DNA of 64,000 nucleotides from Guptibacillus hwajinpoensis (GCF_029277305.1 NZ_CP119526.1); one strand, 5' to 3'; numbered from the stretch's first letter, positions 47,205 to 60,555 are shown. Numbers and translations are program-made. Notes: a model not told the origin generated them from the letters alone.

Positions 47205-47429
47205 GTGATAGGGCTTCTAGTAAACAATAAGGAAATGAAAGAAATCGAGTATTTGCTGAAGCGGGAGATGGAAGAACTTCTGTTGGATTTGGATAATAGT
47301 CGTATTGATGGGCTTATTAAACGAGCTATGGAGGAGCGGTATGAGATCCTACTCGGAATCTACAAAAGAACTGCCACAAAAGCTGAAGTGTTAAAGTATA
47401 TGCGTATTTTAAAAAAAGGTACAAATTAA
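47205..47429 (+). CDS. Small conserved-looking hypothetical protein
   Basis: A 74-residue, strongly helical and charged protein (EIEYLLKREMEELLLDLDNS, then KRAMEERYEILLGIYKR). No signal peptide or motif is visible. GTG start with an excellent GGAAGGAGGAG site 7 nt upstream, which is the main reason to accept it. It lies divergent from pdaB and just before the rRNA promoters. I do not recognise the family. Confidence 0.65.
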   Translation: MIGLLVNNKEMKEIEYLLKREMEELLLDLDNSRIDGLIKRAMEERYEILLGIYKRTATKAEVLKYMRILKKGTN

Positions 47430-47442
47430 TTTCAAAAACCAC

Positions 47443-47471
47443 TTGCTAAATACAGAAACAACCTGTATATT
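47443..47471 (+). promoter_or_regulatory. rRNA promoter P1
   Basis: TTGCTA, a 17-bp spacer and TATATT, upstream of 16S rRNA. The flanking sequence is A/T-rich, as expected for UP elements. Confidence 0.7.
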
Positions 47472-47526
47472 TATATAGGTCGCCGATACGAAACGGATGA
47501 CACACAAAAAAGAATTAAAAAAGTTG

Positions 47527-47556
47527 TTGACGCTAACTGAGTTAATATGGTATATT
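47527..47556 (+). promoter_or_regulatory. rRNA promoter P2
   Basis: TTGACG, an 18-bp spacer and TATATT followed by AATAAAGTCGCTGA, the typical rrn P2 context in Bacillus. A boxA-like CTTTGAAAACTGAAC lies downstream at about 47597. Confidence 0.8.
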
Positions 47557-47676
47557 AATAAAGTCGCTGAAAATGACATTGATTGAAACAAATCGATCTT
47601 TGAAAACTGAACGAAACGCCATGTAAGTAGATGTTTCTACGGAAACAAAACATTGTTTTAAAAGCTAGATTAAGCT

Positions 47677-52402
<4,726 letters not shown>

Positions 52403-52659
52403 AAAAACGAAAAGCGAAGTGAGCCGTTTAAATCCGACAAGCGTTGGAAGCTTTTGAGTCAGACGCGCTTTATGCGTCAGGCGAAAAAGGTGAAACGATC
52501 GAGGATTTGGCTCACGTAGCTAGACATTCTTATTGGAATCGTTGGAAGTGCTATCTAGTTTTCAGGGAACAAAAATTTTCCTTGAACTTCATAAAGAAGT
52601 ATAGTAAGATATATCTTGTCCTTGGTTAAACACTTTCTAGTGGATCAACCATTGATTAG
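52403..52659 (+). other. 23S-5S spacer with a large stem-loop
   Basis: GTGAGCC-gttt-AAATCC (52419-52435) can pair with GGATTTGGCTCAC (52503-52515), enclosing a GACGC/GCGTC hairpin. A boxA-like TAGTTTTCAGGGAAC follows. It probably supports rRNA processing; no gene is supported here. Confidence 0.6.
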
Positions 52660-52776
<117 letters not shown>

Positions 52777-52786
52777 TGACCAATAT

Positions 52787-52861
52787 TCCACAGTAGCTCA
52801 GTGGTAGAGCAATCGGCTGTTAACCGATCGGTCGTAGGTTCGAATCCTACCTGTGGAGCCA
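52787..52861 (+). tRNA. tRNA-Asn (GTT)
   Basis: 75 nt with encoded CCA; anticodon loop CTGTTAA; acceptor TCCACAG/CTGTGGA. First of ten tRNAs after 5S. Confidence 0.97.
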
Positions 52862-52865
52862 TAAT

Positions 52866-52941
<76 letters not shown>

Positions 52942-52947
52942 GGACAT

Positions 52948-53022
52948 GGCCCGTTGGTCAAGTGGTTAAGACACCGCCCTTTCACGGCGGTATCACGGGT
53001 TCGAATCCCGTACGGGTCACCA
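52948..53022 (+). tRNA. tRNA-Glu (TTC)
   Basis: 75 nt with encoded CCA; anticodon loop CTTTCAC; acceptor GGCCCGT/ACGGGTC (one G-T). Confidence 0.97.
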
Positions 53023-53047
53023 ATTATTTCATTTAGTTTTACTCTGT

Positions 53048-53123
53048 GGAGGATTAGCTCAGCTGGGAGAGCATCTGCCTTACAAGCAGAGGGTCGGCGG
53101 TTCGAGCCCGTCATCCTCCACCA
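53048..53123 (+). tRNA. tRNA-Val (TAC)
   Basis: 76 nt with encoded CCA; anticodon loop CTTACAA; acceptor GGAGGAT/ATCCTCC. Confidence 0.97.
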
Positions 53124-53202
53124 TTTTTCTTAAAATAGTTAACTTACCTTCAGGAGTACTCGGTAGAGTGCACTGTTTTTTATTTGTAAGTTAGACGTTT
53201 TT

Positions 53203-53278
<76 letters not shown>

Positions 53279-53289
53279 TTCTTTCTTGT

Positions 53290-53374
53290 GGAGGGGTAGC
53301 GAAGTGGCTAAACGCGGCGGACTGTAAATCCGCTCCCTCAGGGTTCGGCGGTTCGAATCCGTCCCCCTCCACCA
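53290..53374 (+). tRNA. tRNA-Tyr (GTA)
   Basis: 85 nt with a long variable arm (GCTCCCTCAGGGTTC region), as bacterial tRNA-Tyr; anticodon loop CTGTAAA; encoded CCA. Confidence 0.97.
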
Positions 53375-53378
53375 TTAA

Positions 53379-53454
53379 GAGCCATTAGCTCAGTTGGTAG
53401 AGCATCTGACTTTTAATCAGAGGGTCGAAGGTTCGAGTCCTTCATGGCTCACCA
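53379..53454 (+). tRNA. tRNA-Lys (TTT)
   Basis: 76 nt with encoded CCA; anticodon loop CTTTTAA; acceptor GAGCCAT/ATGGCTC. Confidence 0.97.
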
Positions 53455-53457
53455 TAT

Positions 53458-53532
53458 GCGGAAGTAGTTCAGTGGTAGAACATCACCTTGCCAAGGTGGG
53501 GGTCGCGGGTTCGAATCCCGTCTTCCGCTCCA
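53458..53532 (+). tRNA. tRNA-Gly (GCC)
   Basis: 75 nt with encoded CCA; anticodon loop TTGCCAA; acceptor GCGGAAG/CTTCCGC. Confidence 0.97.
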
Positions 53533-53546
53533 ATTAATTTAATAAT

Positions 53547-53620
53547 GCGGGTGTAGTTTAGTGGTAAAACCTCAGCCTTCCAAGCTGATGTCGTGGGTTC
53601 GATCCCCATCACCCGCTCCA
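53547..53620 (+). tRNA. tRNA-Gly (TCC)
   Basis: 74 nt with encoded CCA; anticodon loop CTTCCAA; acceptor GCGGGTG/CACCCGC. Confidence 0.97.
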
Positions 53621-53624
53621 AAAT

Positions 53625-53700
53625 GGGGCCTTAGCTCAGCTGGGAGAGCGCCTGCCTTGCACGCAGGAGGTCAGCGGTTCGATCCCGCTAGGCTCCACCA
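53625..53700 (+). tRNA. tRNA-Ala (TGC)
   Basis: 76 nt with encoded CCA; anticodon loop CTTGCAC; acceptor GGGGCCT/AGGCTCC (one G-T). Last tRNA before the terminator. Confidence 0.97.
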
Positions 53701-53702
53701 TT

Positions 53703-53730
53703 TTCCTTAAACCATGTTTAAGGTTTTTTT
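53703..53730 (+). terminator. Terminator of the rRNA-tRNA operon
   Basis: CCTTAAAC pairs with GTTTAAGG around CAT and is followed by TTTTTTT. Confidence 0.9.
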
Positions 53731-53900
53731 ATGTTCAAAAACATAGGGTTTCTATAAACCATCAGCACTTATGATACATGTAGTATTCGTTGGTTTTTGA
53801 TAATTGTATTGTTGTCTACTCTCTTCCTCTCTTTATATTTATCCGTAAACCCATCCAGTTTGCGTAATTGTATGAATATTTATTCGGATTTTATGTCAGG

Positions 53901-53930
53901 TTGAGTCATTTGTTAGGATATGGGTAAAAT
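53901..53930 (+). promoter_or_regulatory. Sigma-A-type promoter of rocF
   Basis: TTGAGT, an 18-bp spacer and TAAAAT. No sigma-54 -24/-12 element (GG-N10-GC) is visible in the gap, unlike the SigL-dependent roc genes of B. subtilis. Confidence 0.6.
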
Positions 53931-53963
53931 AGAGCTAGACTAAGATACGAGGAGGACTACATA

Positions 53964-54866
53964 ATGAATAATCAATTATCAATTATAGGAGTACCAATGG
54001 ATCTTGGCCAGATGAGGCGTGGAGTAGATATGGGACCGAGCGCGATCCGTTATGCAGGAATTGTTGAACGATTAACAAATTTAAGCTATGATATCGAAGA
54101 TCTTGGTGATATTGAGATAGGGAGACCTGAGAAGAGCCCTGAAGAACAGGATCATCAGTTAAAGAATCTAAAAGAAGTAGCAGATGCGAGTGAGAAGCTA
54201 TCTGATGTAGTAAATGAGGTAGTTAATCGTAAGCGTTTTCCACTTGTTTTTGGAGGAGACCACAGTATCGCAATTGGTACACTTGCTGGTGTAGCTCGTA
54301 ATTATGATAATCTGGGTGTGATTTGGTACGATGCCCATGGTGATTTGAATAACTCTGCAACATCACCTTCTGGAAATATTCATGGCATGCCACTTGCTGT
54401 AAGCCTTGGCATTGGGGATGAGTCCTTAACTGGAATTTCAGGTTATACACCTAAGATTAAACCAGAAAACATTGTTATAATTGGTGCCCGTTCTCTTGAT
54501 GAAGGGGAGCGAGAATTGATTAAGGAAAAAGGAATTAAAGTATATACAATGCATGAGATTGACCGCATGGGTATGACGAAGGTAATGGAAGAAGCGATTG
54601 AGTATGTATCGAAAGGAACAGATGGTGTGCACTTAAGCCTCGATCTTGATGGACTTGATCCACATGATGCACCTGGCGTTGGTACTCCCGTCCTTGGGGG
54701 AATTAGCTACCGTGAAAGCCATCTTGCAATGGAGATGCTCGCTGAATCAGATATTCTTACATCTGCTGAATTTGTAGAAGTTAATCCGATTTTAGACGAG
54801 AAAAACAAAACAGCTACCGTTGCTGTAGCGTTAATGGGATCATTATTTGGAGAAAAGTTAAAATAA
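53964..54866 (+). CDS. rocF: Arginase
   Basis: Hydrolyses arginine to ornithine and urea. 300 residues of the ureohydrolase fold. Mn ligands are in GGDHSIAIG (His100), WYDAHGDLN (Asp123, His125, Asp127) and LSLDLDGLDPHDAPGVGTPV (two Asp). AGGAGG precedes the ATG. It is a single gene with its own promoter and terminator, next to sigW as in many Bacillus species. Confidence 0.96.
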   Translation: MNNQLSIIGVPMDLGQMRRGVDMGPSAIRYAGIVERLTNLSYDIEDLGDIEIGRPEKSPEEQDHQLKNLKEVADASEKLSDVVNEVVNRKRFPLVFGGDHSIAIGTLAGVARNYDNLGVIWYDAHGDLNNSATSPSGNIHGMPLAVSLGIGDESLTGISGYTPKIKPENIVIIGARSLDEGERELIKEKGIKVYTMHEIDRMGMTKVMEEAIEYVSKGTDGVHLSLDLDGLDPHDAPGVGTPVLGGISYRESHLAMEMLAESDILTSAEFVEVNPILDEKNKTATVAVALMGSLFGEKLK

Positions 54867-54869
54867 AAT

Positions 54870-54912
54870 AAAAAAACTGCGGCCTTCTTTATTAGAGAGC
54901 CGCAGCTTTTTT
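54870..54912. terminator. Bidirectional terminator between rocF and the Spo0E-type gene
   Basis: CTGCGGC pairs with GCCGCAG, with A-runs on the left and T-runs on the right. On the minus strand it overlaps the last codons of the Spo0E-type gene (KKAAAL). Confidence 0.88.
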
Positions 54913-55101
54913 GTTTCGACATTGATCATATACATTTAATAGGAAGTCTAGATATGTGCTGATTTCTACAATCTCAGAAGAGCTAAGTGGTTGGTTTCTC
55001 GCTAATAAATTCATTTTTTGGCGTGACGATTCAATTTCCGCGAGTAAATGATCTTTATCTTGCTCTATGTGAAAGCTTATTTGTCGATCCAACGTTTCCA
55101 T
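54892..55101 (-). CDS. Spo0E-family aspartyl-phosphate phosphatase
   Basis: A 69-residue helical hairpin protein. The family core is readable as IESSRQKMNLLARNQPLSSS followed by EIVEISTYLDFLLNVYDQ, including the SxxxxxxSxxLDxxxNxY pattern. Members dephosphorylate Spo0A-P (or another response regulator) and delay sporulation; which one here is unknown. ATG 55101 has AAAGGGTGG about 8 nt upstream. It lies between rocF and sigW, reading against both. Confidence 0.88.
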   Translation of the reverse strand: METLDRQISFHIEQDKDHLLAEIESSRQKMNLLARNQPLSSSEIVEISTYLDFLLNVYDQCRNKKAAAL

Positions 55102-55258
55102 AAGCCCAACCACCCTTTCAATAATTTACATCCTTAATACCCACTATAAGAAATGCTTAAACTATTTTTTGTTAGAAATATATGTATTTCCATTAATACC
55201 AGTGAAACAAACATGCTAGAATAGGGAAAGATGAACTGAATTTTTTTTATAAAAAAAG

Positions 55259-55284
55259 TGAAACTTTGTGTTTCCTGGTACGTA
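55259..55284 (+). promoter_or_regulatory. Sigma-W autoregulatory promoter
   Basis: TGAAAC, exactly 16 bp, then CGTA: a perfect ECF sigma-W promoter in front of sigW-rsiW, as in B. subtilis. A run of A residues precedes it. Confidence 0.92.
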
Positions 55285-55325
55285 ACTATAGTAGCCGCAG
55301 GAATCAGCGGGGGTTGAGAGAAGAA

Positions 55326-55889
55326 ATGGATGCCATAGTAAAAAGAATTATATTGCAAGTGAGAAAAGGAGATCATAATGCATTTGGGGAGTTAGTGGAA
55401 CTCTATAAAGATAGAGTTTTCGCATTATCTTATCGAATGCTCGGTAACAGGCAGGAAGCAGAGGATGTAGCACAAGAGGCGTTTATTCGAGCTTATACAA
55501 ATATTGATCGCTATCAAATTGATCGCAAATTCTCTACATGGTTGTATCGCATTGCTACCAACTTGTCTATTGACCGAATGCGTAAGAAAAAGCCTGATTA
55601 TTACCTTGATGCCGAAGTTGCAGGTACAGATGGATTAACAATGTACTCTCAAGTTTCAGCAGACGAACAATTACCAGAAGATGAAGTAGTTTCTCTAGAA
55701 GCACAAGATGGTATACATCGAGCTATTTTAAGTCTTCCAGCTAAGTATAGAAGCGCAATTACGCTGAAATATATTCAAGAGCTATCCCTCAAGGAGATTA
55801 GTGAAATATTAGATCTCCCAATCGGTACAGTCAAAACCCGAATACACCGAGGGAGAGAAGCACTTAGAAAGAAGCTTCAAGAGCAATGA
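55326..55889 (+). CDS. sigW: ECF RNA polymerase sigma factor SigW
   Basis: A 187-residue ECF sigma factor for the envelope-stress and antimicrobial-peptide response. Region 2: YRMLGNRQEAEDVAQEAFIR and FSTWLYRIATNLSIDRMRKK. Region 4: LSLKEISEILDLPIGTVKTR then IHRGREALRKKL. ATG 55326 matches the family N-terminus; the longer frame upstream runs through the promoter. Overlaps no gene; rsiW follows 14 bp downstream. Confidence 0.96.
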   Translation: MDAIVKRIILQVRKGDHNAFGELVELYKDRVFALSYRMLGNRQEAEDVAQEAFIRAYTNIDRYQIDRKFSTWLYRIATNLSIDRMRKKKPDYYLDAEVAGTDGLTMYSQVSADEQLPEDEVVSLEAQDGIHRAILSLPAKYRSAITLKYIQELSLKEISEILDLPIGTVKTRIHRGREALRKKLQEQ

Positions 55890-55903
55890 AAGGGGGAGAA
55901 GCT

Positions 55904-56533
55904 ATGAAATGCCCTGCAGAAATGATAGGAATTATGCATGACGTACTTGATGAAGACGCAACGAAGGAACAGAAGCGTCTATTGTTTGAACATATACAAA
56001 CATGTAGTGACTGTAAACAACATTATGAAGAATTAAAAAAGACGGAATCGTTTCTCCTCAGCTCGCCTTCTATGGAGGCACCCGATGGTTTTACATCAAA
56101 GGTAATGAAGCAGCTTCCGCAGGAGAAGCGAACGGTTTGGATAAAGCGTTGGATGAAGTCACACCCACTGGTTACAGCAGCAATCCTATTCCTTGCTTTG
56201 ATGACAGGTTCAGTTTACTCATCTTGGACGAGTGAAGATCAACTATCTGCTTTGTCCGGTAACTTGAGATTTGATCAAGAAACCAACACAGTCATTGTTC
56301 CTGAAGGAGAGGTAATTGAAGGAGATTTAACTGTTAAGAATCGTAACCTTGAAATAGAAGGCGAAGTTAAAGGTGATGTCCTCGTTATTAATGGGGAACA
56401 ATATATGGCTTCTGCTGGACAAGTGACAGGCGAGATTGAAGAAGTTGATCATATCCTTGATTGGACCTGGTATGAATTAAAGAAACTTGTTTACAATTTA
56501 GGTGATTTCTTCACAAACGAAGAAAGCAAATAA
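55904..56533 (+). CDS. rsiW: Anti-sigma-W factor RsiW
   Basis: A 209-residue single-span membrane protein that holds SigW inactive until PrsW and RasP cleave it. Zinc anti-sigma domain ligands Cys3, His30, Cys34 and Cys37 (HIQTCSDC). Transmembrane helix at about 86-105 (LVTAAILFLALMTGSVYSSW). The extracytoplasmic part is acidic with a bactofilin-like short repeat (VIEGDLTVKNRNLEIEGEVK). GGGGGAG precedes ATG 55904. Confidence 0.95.
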   Translation: MKCPAEMIGIMHDVLDEDATKEQKRLLFEHIQTCSDCKQHYEELKKTESFLLSSPSMEAPDGFTSKVMKQLPQEKRTVWIKRWMKSHPLVTAAILFLALMTGSVYSSWTSEDQLSALSGNLRFDQETNTVIVPEGEVIEGDLTVKNRNLEIEGEVKGDVLVINGEQYMASAGQVTGEIEEVDHILDWTWYELKKLVYNLGDFFTNEESK

Positions 56534-56557
56534 ACCGTCCATTTGGACGGTTTATTT
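56532..56557 (+). terminator. Terminator after rsiW
   Basis: AAACCGTCCA pairs with TGGACGGTTT, starting within the stop codon; tail ATTTA is weak. Confidence 0.65.
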
Positions 56558-56611
56558 ACGTAGTAATGAAGAACAAATTGAATAATTGTTCCCTTACCGG
56601 CACGAGCTTTT

Positions 56612-56640
56612 TTTTGAACATAGAATAATTATGATATAAT
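56612..56640 (+). promoter_or_regulatory. Promoter of cdaA-cdaR-glmM
   Basis: Extended -10 TGATATAAT with a T-rich -35 region (TTTTGA at 17 bp; TTGAAC at 15 bp). Confidence 0.65.
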
Positions 56641-56717
56641 TAAAAAGTTACAGATGTATTTTAGCGATGCAAATAGATGAACCTCAGGCTAAATACAATA
56701 TGTTTGGAGGAAGTGCC

Positions 56718-57539
56718 GTGCTGCCTGTTGGAAATGTAAATGTTTTTGACTACATAACAGAGATAATAGATATTCTACTTGTGACCTATGTTATTTATAA
56801 AATCATTATGCTTATTCGCGGAACAAAAGCAGTTCAGCTTTTGAAAGGGATAACCGTAATAATCGCAGCATGGTTTTTAAGTAGTTTCTTTGAATTAAAT
56901 ACCCTGCACTGGATATTAGAGCGGGTAGTTCTCTATGGACTTCTTGCGATAATTATTATTTTCCAGCCAGAATTACGTAGGGCCCTTGAACAACTTGGAC
57001 GTGGTAGATTATTTGCCCGCACAGCTGTTGAAGAAGAAGAGACAAACAAAATGGTTGAAGCAATTATTAAATCGTCTTCCTATATGGGGAAACGTCGAAT
57101 TGGTGCTTTGATCTCGATTGAGCGCGAAACAGGTTTAAATGACTACGTAGAGACGGGTATTCCAATGAATGCTAAGCTAACTTCAGAGCTGCTTATTAAT
57201 ATATTTATCCCTAATACGCCGCTTCATGATGGGGCTGTTATTCTGAAGAAAGACGAAATTCTTGCAGCTGCCTGTTATTTACCACTTTCCGAGAGTCCTT
57301 TTATCTCTAAAGAGCTTGGGACGAGACACCGGGCTGCTCTCGGGATAAGTGAAGTAACAGATAGTTTGACGCTAATCGTTTCTGAAGAAACAGGAAGCAT
57401 ATCGCTGACAAAAAATGGAGAGCTTCATCGAAACTTATCTGAGGAAGTCCTTCGTGATTTGCTAAATGCTGAATTGAACCCTGCTGTCTCAAAGACTGAA
57501 ACTTCCAACCGTTTTAGTAATTGGAGGGGGAAAAAGTAA
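56718..57539 (+). CDS. cdaA: Diadenylate cyclase CdaA
   Basis: Makes the essential second messenger c-di-AMP from two ATP; controls potassium and osmolyte transport. 273 residues, as in B. subtilis. Three N-terminal membrane helices (about 12-90), then the DAC domain with DGA at 171-173 and RHR at 203-205. GTG 56718 (MLPVGNVNVFDYITEI) follows TTTGGAGG; the in-frame ATG at 56667 lacks a site. Its stop overlaps cdaR. Confidence 0.95.
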   Translation: MLPVGNVNVFDYITEIIDILLVTYVIYKIIMLIRGTKAVQLLKGITVIIAAWFLSSFFELNTLHWILERVVLYGLLAIIIIFQPELRRALEQLGRGRLFARTAVEEEETNKMVEAIIKSSSYMGKRRIGALISIERETGLNDYVETGIPMNAKLTSELLINIFIPNTPLHDGAVILKKDEILAAACYLPLSESPFISKELGTRHRAALGISEVTDSLTLIVSEETGSISLTKNGELHRNLSEEVLRDLLNAELNPAVSKTETSNRFSNWRGKK

Positions 57540-58777
57540 TGGACAAATTGCTAACAAGTAATTGGTTTGTCAAGATCATCTCTTTTCTTCTCGCTCTTAT
57601 GCTCTATACTATTGTGGCGATGCCAGACGCTTCTACATCAGGTACACAGGGGTTGTTTGAACCTGAGACTGAAAGTGAATCAATAACAGATATGGAGCTT
57701 CAAGTGCTTTCTGATGAAGACAATGTGGTGGTATCTGATTTACCCGAAACCGTCGATGTCGTTGTTAATGGCCGAACCGATAGTGTCATGCTATCAAAGC
57801 TTAAAAATAAAGAGATATATGTGGATTTACGGAATTTAACTCCTGGACAGCATCTTGTTACGGTCAAACACCGAGATTTTCCCGAAAATGTTGATGTAAC
57901 AATCGATCCTGCTAGGGTTTCTGTCACAATTGAAGAAAAGAATTCAAACAACTACCAAGCTGGTATAAACCTTTTAAAGGTGGAAGAACTCCCTGAAGGC
58001 TACACAACAGAAGAGCCGATTGTGACACCTAAAACGGTTAGTGTAACAGGAGCGAAATCAAAACTTGATCAAGTTGCCTTTGTACGAGGGTATGTAGATG
58101 TAAGCGGTGCGAAGGAAGAAGTCAATCAGCGTATTACACTTAATGTATACGATGGGAATATGGACGAAATACAAGGATTAACAATTGATCCCGCTGTAGT
58201 TGATGTTAAAGTGCCAATTAAAGAACCATTTAAAAAGGTACCCATTAAACTCGATCAAAAAGGTGAACTTCCTGAAGGTATAAGTATCTCTTCTATTGCT
58301 CTTGAACCTACAGATGTATCAGTATTCGGACCAGAGGAAGAACTTGAAGAACTGAAGTTTCTTGATGGCATTCCTCTTGATCTTTCAGAAATAACAAAGG
58401 ATACAACAATTGAGCTTGAAATACCTGTTCCTGAAGGTATGAATAAGGTAGACCCAGGGACGGTGAAGGCAACTATTTCCGTCGGTAAAGAAGACGAGAG
58501 AGCATTTGATGATGTTCCGATTAAAGTGACTGGGGTATCAGATGGTTTGGAAGCTAGCGTATCGAGTCCTGAGACAGGGGTAACAGATATGAAGCTGTAT
58601 GGTGCAGCAAGTGTGCTTGATAATATACAAAACGGTGATTTCCAGGCATATATTGACGCAAGTGGACTGTCTGAAGGTGAACATGAGCTAGGTCTACAGT
58701 GGAACGGACCTTCCTATGTCCGATGGTCAGGGTCAACGAAAAAAGTCACTCTTACAATAGAAAACAGAACATCATAG
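57539..58777 (+). CDS. cdaR: CdaA regulatory protein CdaR (YbbR domains)
   Basis: A 412-residue membrane-anchored extracellular protein that modulates CdaA. One N-terminal transmembrane segment (IISFLLALMLYTIVAM), then four YbbR-type repeats of about 80-90 residues, each with a VxVxGPxxxL-like step (SVTGAKSKLDQV, SVFGPEEELEEL, KLYGAASVLDNI). ATG shares a base with the cdaA stop; GGAGGGGG lies just upstream. Confidence 0.95.
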   Translation: MDKLLTSNWFVKIISFLLALMLYTIVAMPDASTSGTQGLFEPETESESITDMELQVLSDEDNVVVSDLPETVDVVVNGRTDSVMLSKLKNKEIYVDLRNLTPGQHLVTVKHRDFPENVDVTIDPARVSVTIEEKNSNNYQAGINLLKVEELPEGYTTEEPIVTPKTVSVTGAKSKLDQVAFVRGYVDVSGAKEEVNQRITLNVYDGNMDEIQGLTIDPAVVDVKVPIKEPFKKVPIKLDQKGELPEGISISSIALEPTDVSVFGPEEELEELKFLDGIPLDLSEITKDTTIELEIPVPEGMNKVDPGTVKATISVGKEDERAFDDVPIKVTGVSDGLEASVSSPETGVTDMKLYGAASVLDNIQNGDFQAYIDASGLSEGEHELGLQWNGPSYVRWSGSTKKVTLTIENRTS

Positions 58778-58814
58778 TAGCAGCAATTGCTTGATAATAA
58801 AGGAGAGTATAACA

Positions 58815-60158
58815 ATGGGTAAATATTTTGGTACCGATGGTGTAAGAGGTATAGCAAATACTGAACTAACCCCTGAACTTGCATTCAAACTAGGTCGCCT
58901 AGGTGGCTATGTTTTAACAAAGAATACTGAAAAACCAAAGATTTTAATTGGACGCGATACACGCATTTCAGGATATATGCTAGAAGGAGCTTTAGTAGCA
59001 GGTCTGTTATCAATTGGAGCAGAAGTTATGCGTCTTGGTGTTATTTCTACGCCTGGAGTTGCTTATTTAACGAAAGCCCTTAGTGCACAGGCTGGCGTAA
59101 TGATTTCAGCTTCACACAATCCTGTTGGAGATAACGGTATTAAATTCTTTGGTCCAGACGGATTTAAATTGCTCGATGCTCAAGAAGAAGAAATTGAAGC
59201 GTTAATTGATAGTAATGAAGATCAGGTTCCTCGTCCTACAGGCTCTGACTTAGGCATCGTAAGTGATTACTTTGAAGGCTGTCAGAAATACCTACAATAT
59301 TTGAAACAGACAGTAGATGAAGACTTTTCTGGACTTCATATTGCTCTTGACTGCGCACACGGTGCAACATCGTCACTTGCGGCTCACTTGTTTGCAGATC
59401 TTGAAGCAGACATTTCTACAATTGGTACGAATCCCACTGGAACAAACATTAATGACGGAGTAGGCTCGACACATCCAGAGACGCTCGCTGAGTTTGTTAA
59501 AGAGAAGAATGCCCATGTAGGATTCGCTTTCGATGGTGATGGCGATCGTCTGATAGCTGTTGATGAAAATGGTGATGTTGTTGATGGCGACGAAATCATG
59601 TTCATCTGTGCAAAGTTTATGAAAGACCAGAAACGCTTACGCCATGACACAGTTGTTTCAACGGTTATGAGTAATCTTGGTTTCCATAAAGGCATGGAGG
59701 AAGCTGGTGTAACGTCACTTCAAACAAAAGTTGGAGATCGTTATGTAATGGAAGAAATGCGCAAAGAAGGTTATAACCTTGGCGGAGAACAGTCTGGACA
59801 TATTATTTTCCTTGACCATATTACAACTGGTGATGGTATGCTATCTGCACTTCAACTTGCGAACATTATGAAAGTAACAAATAAATCGTTATCAGAGCTT
59901 GCTGGTGAAATGAAGAAGTATCCTCAATCACTTGTAAATGTAAAAGTAACGGATAAAACAAAAGTGGATTCGAATGATAAGATTCAGGAAACCATTCAGA
60001 AAGTGGAAAGTGATATGAATGGAGAAGGACGAATTCTAGTCCGTCCATCAGGAACTGAACCGCTCGTTCGTGTAATGGCTGAAGCCCCTACGAAAGAGCT
60101 TTGTGATGAGTATGTTGATCGTGTTGTAAAAATGGTTGAACAAGAACTTGGAGCATAA
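58815..60158 (+). CDS. glmM: Phosphoglucosamine mutase
   Basis: Interconverts glucosamine-6-P and glucosamine-1-P for peptidoglycan and teichoic acid synthesis; in Bacilli it also binds and inhibits CdaA. 447 residues. Phosphoserine loop ISASHNP with Ser100, metal site DGDGDR, sugar loop GGEQSGH and phosphate-binding RPSGTEPLVR. AAGGAGAG precedes ATG 58815; upstream in-frame codons are rejected. Confidence 0.98.
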   Translation: MGKYFGTDGVRGIANTELTPELAFKLGRLGGYVLTKNTEKPKILIGRDTRISGYMLEGALVAGLLSIGAEVMRLGVISTPGVAYLTKALSAQAGVMISASHNPVGDNGIKFFGPDGFKLLDAQEEEIEALIDSNEDQVPRPTGSDLGIVSDYFEGCQKYLQYLKQTVDEDFSGLHIALDCAHGATSSLAAHLFADLEADISTIGTNPTGTNINDGVGSTHPETLAEFVKEKNAHVGFAFDGDGDRLIAVDENGDVVDGDEIMFICAKFMKDQKRLRHDTVVSTVMSNLGFHKGMEEAGVTSLQTKVGDRYVMEEMRKEGYNLGGEQSGHIIFLDHITTGDGMLSALQLANIMKVTNKSLSELAGEMKKYPQSLVNVKVTDKTKVDSNDKIQETIQKVESDMNGEGRILVRPSGTEPLVRVMAEAPTKELCDEYVDRVVKMVEQELGA

Positions 60159-60187
60159 TCCACAGAAACCTATATATGAAACGAATG

Positions 60188-60231
60188 GTATGCATGTGCG
60201 ACACAAAAAGTGTCGCATGTGCATACGTTTT
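60188..60231 (+). terminator. Terminator after glmM
   Basis: A 17-bp stem with two G-U pairs (GTATGCATGTGCGACAC with GTGTCGCATGTGCATAC), loop AAAAA, then GTTTTAA. Very stable, with a short T-tail. Confidence 0.75.
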
Positions 60232-60312
60232 AATATCAGAGAAAGAATAACTGTGCCCCCCTTTTTTACAATAAGCCAGCAAAGGCCTTACTTAATAAGA
60301 TAAAAAAAAGAA

Positions 60313-60342
60313 TTGACCAGCTTTTTACAAATGATGTAATAT
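60313..60342 (+). promoter_or_regulatory. Promoter of glmS
   Basis: TTGACC, an 18-bp spacer and TAATAT, about 65 bp before the ribozyme cleavage site. Confidence 0.65.
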
Positions 60343-60407
60343 AGTATGAGTATGTTTATTCTTATTCTAGAAGGGAAAGAGAGGGAAGTTAGGTTAGTTT
60401 TACTAAA

Positions 60408-60555
60408 GCGCCTGGACTGTTTTCGAACGGAAGAAAACAGTTGACGAGGAAGAGGTTCATCGAACATCGGCGGATACCTCTCGATTGCTACACCACAATC
60501 GAACGGTTTTGTGAAAAACAGAGAGGTGACTTTCTGAACAAAAGCAAAACCATGG
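60408..60555 (+). ncRNA. glmS ribozyme riboswitch
   Basis: Self-cleaving RNA activated by glucosamine-6-phosphate. Cleavage is expected before the G of AGCGCC (between 60407 and 60408). Conserved core GTTGACGAGGAAGAGGTTCA, TCGGCGGATACCTCTC and the late GAGAGGTGACTTTCTGAACA are readable and match B. subtilis. Cleaved mRNA is degraded, so glmS falls when the product is abundant. The 3' limit is approximate. Confidence 0.95.

Noticed and set aside
52444..52629. Open frame in the 23S-5S spacer
   Set aside because: No ribosome-binding site, and it lies within transcribed rRNA spacer that forms a helix.
53731..53900. Sigma-54 promoter for rocF
   Set aside because: No GG-N10-GC pair at -24/-12 is visible in the gap.
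55202..55225. Second TGAAAC upstream of sigW as another sigma-W promoter
   Set aside because: No CGTA occurs at the required 16-bp spacing; only the copy at 55259 is complete.
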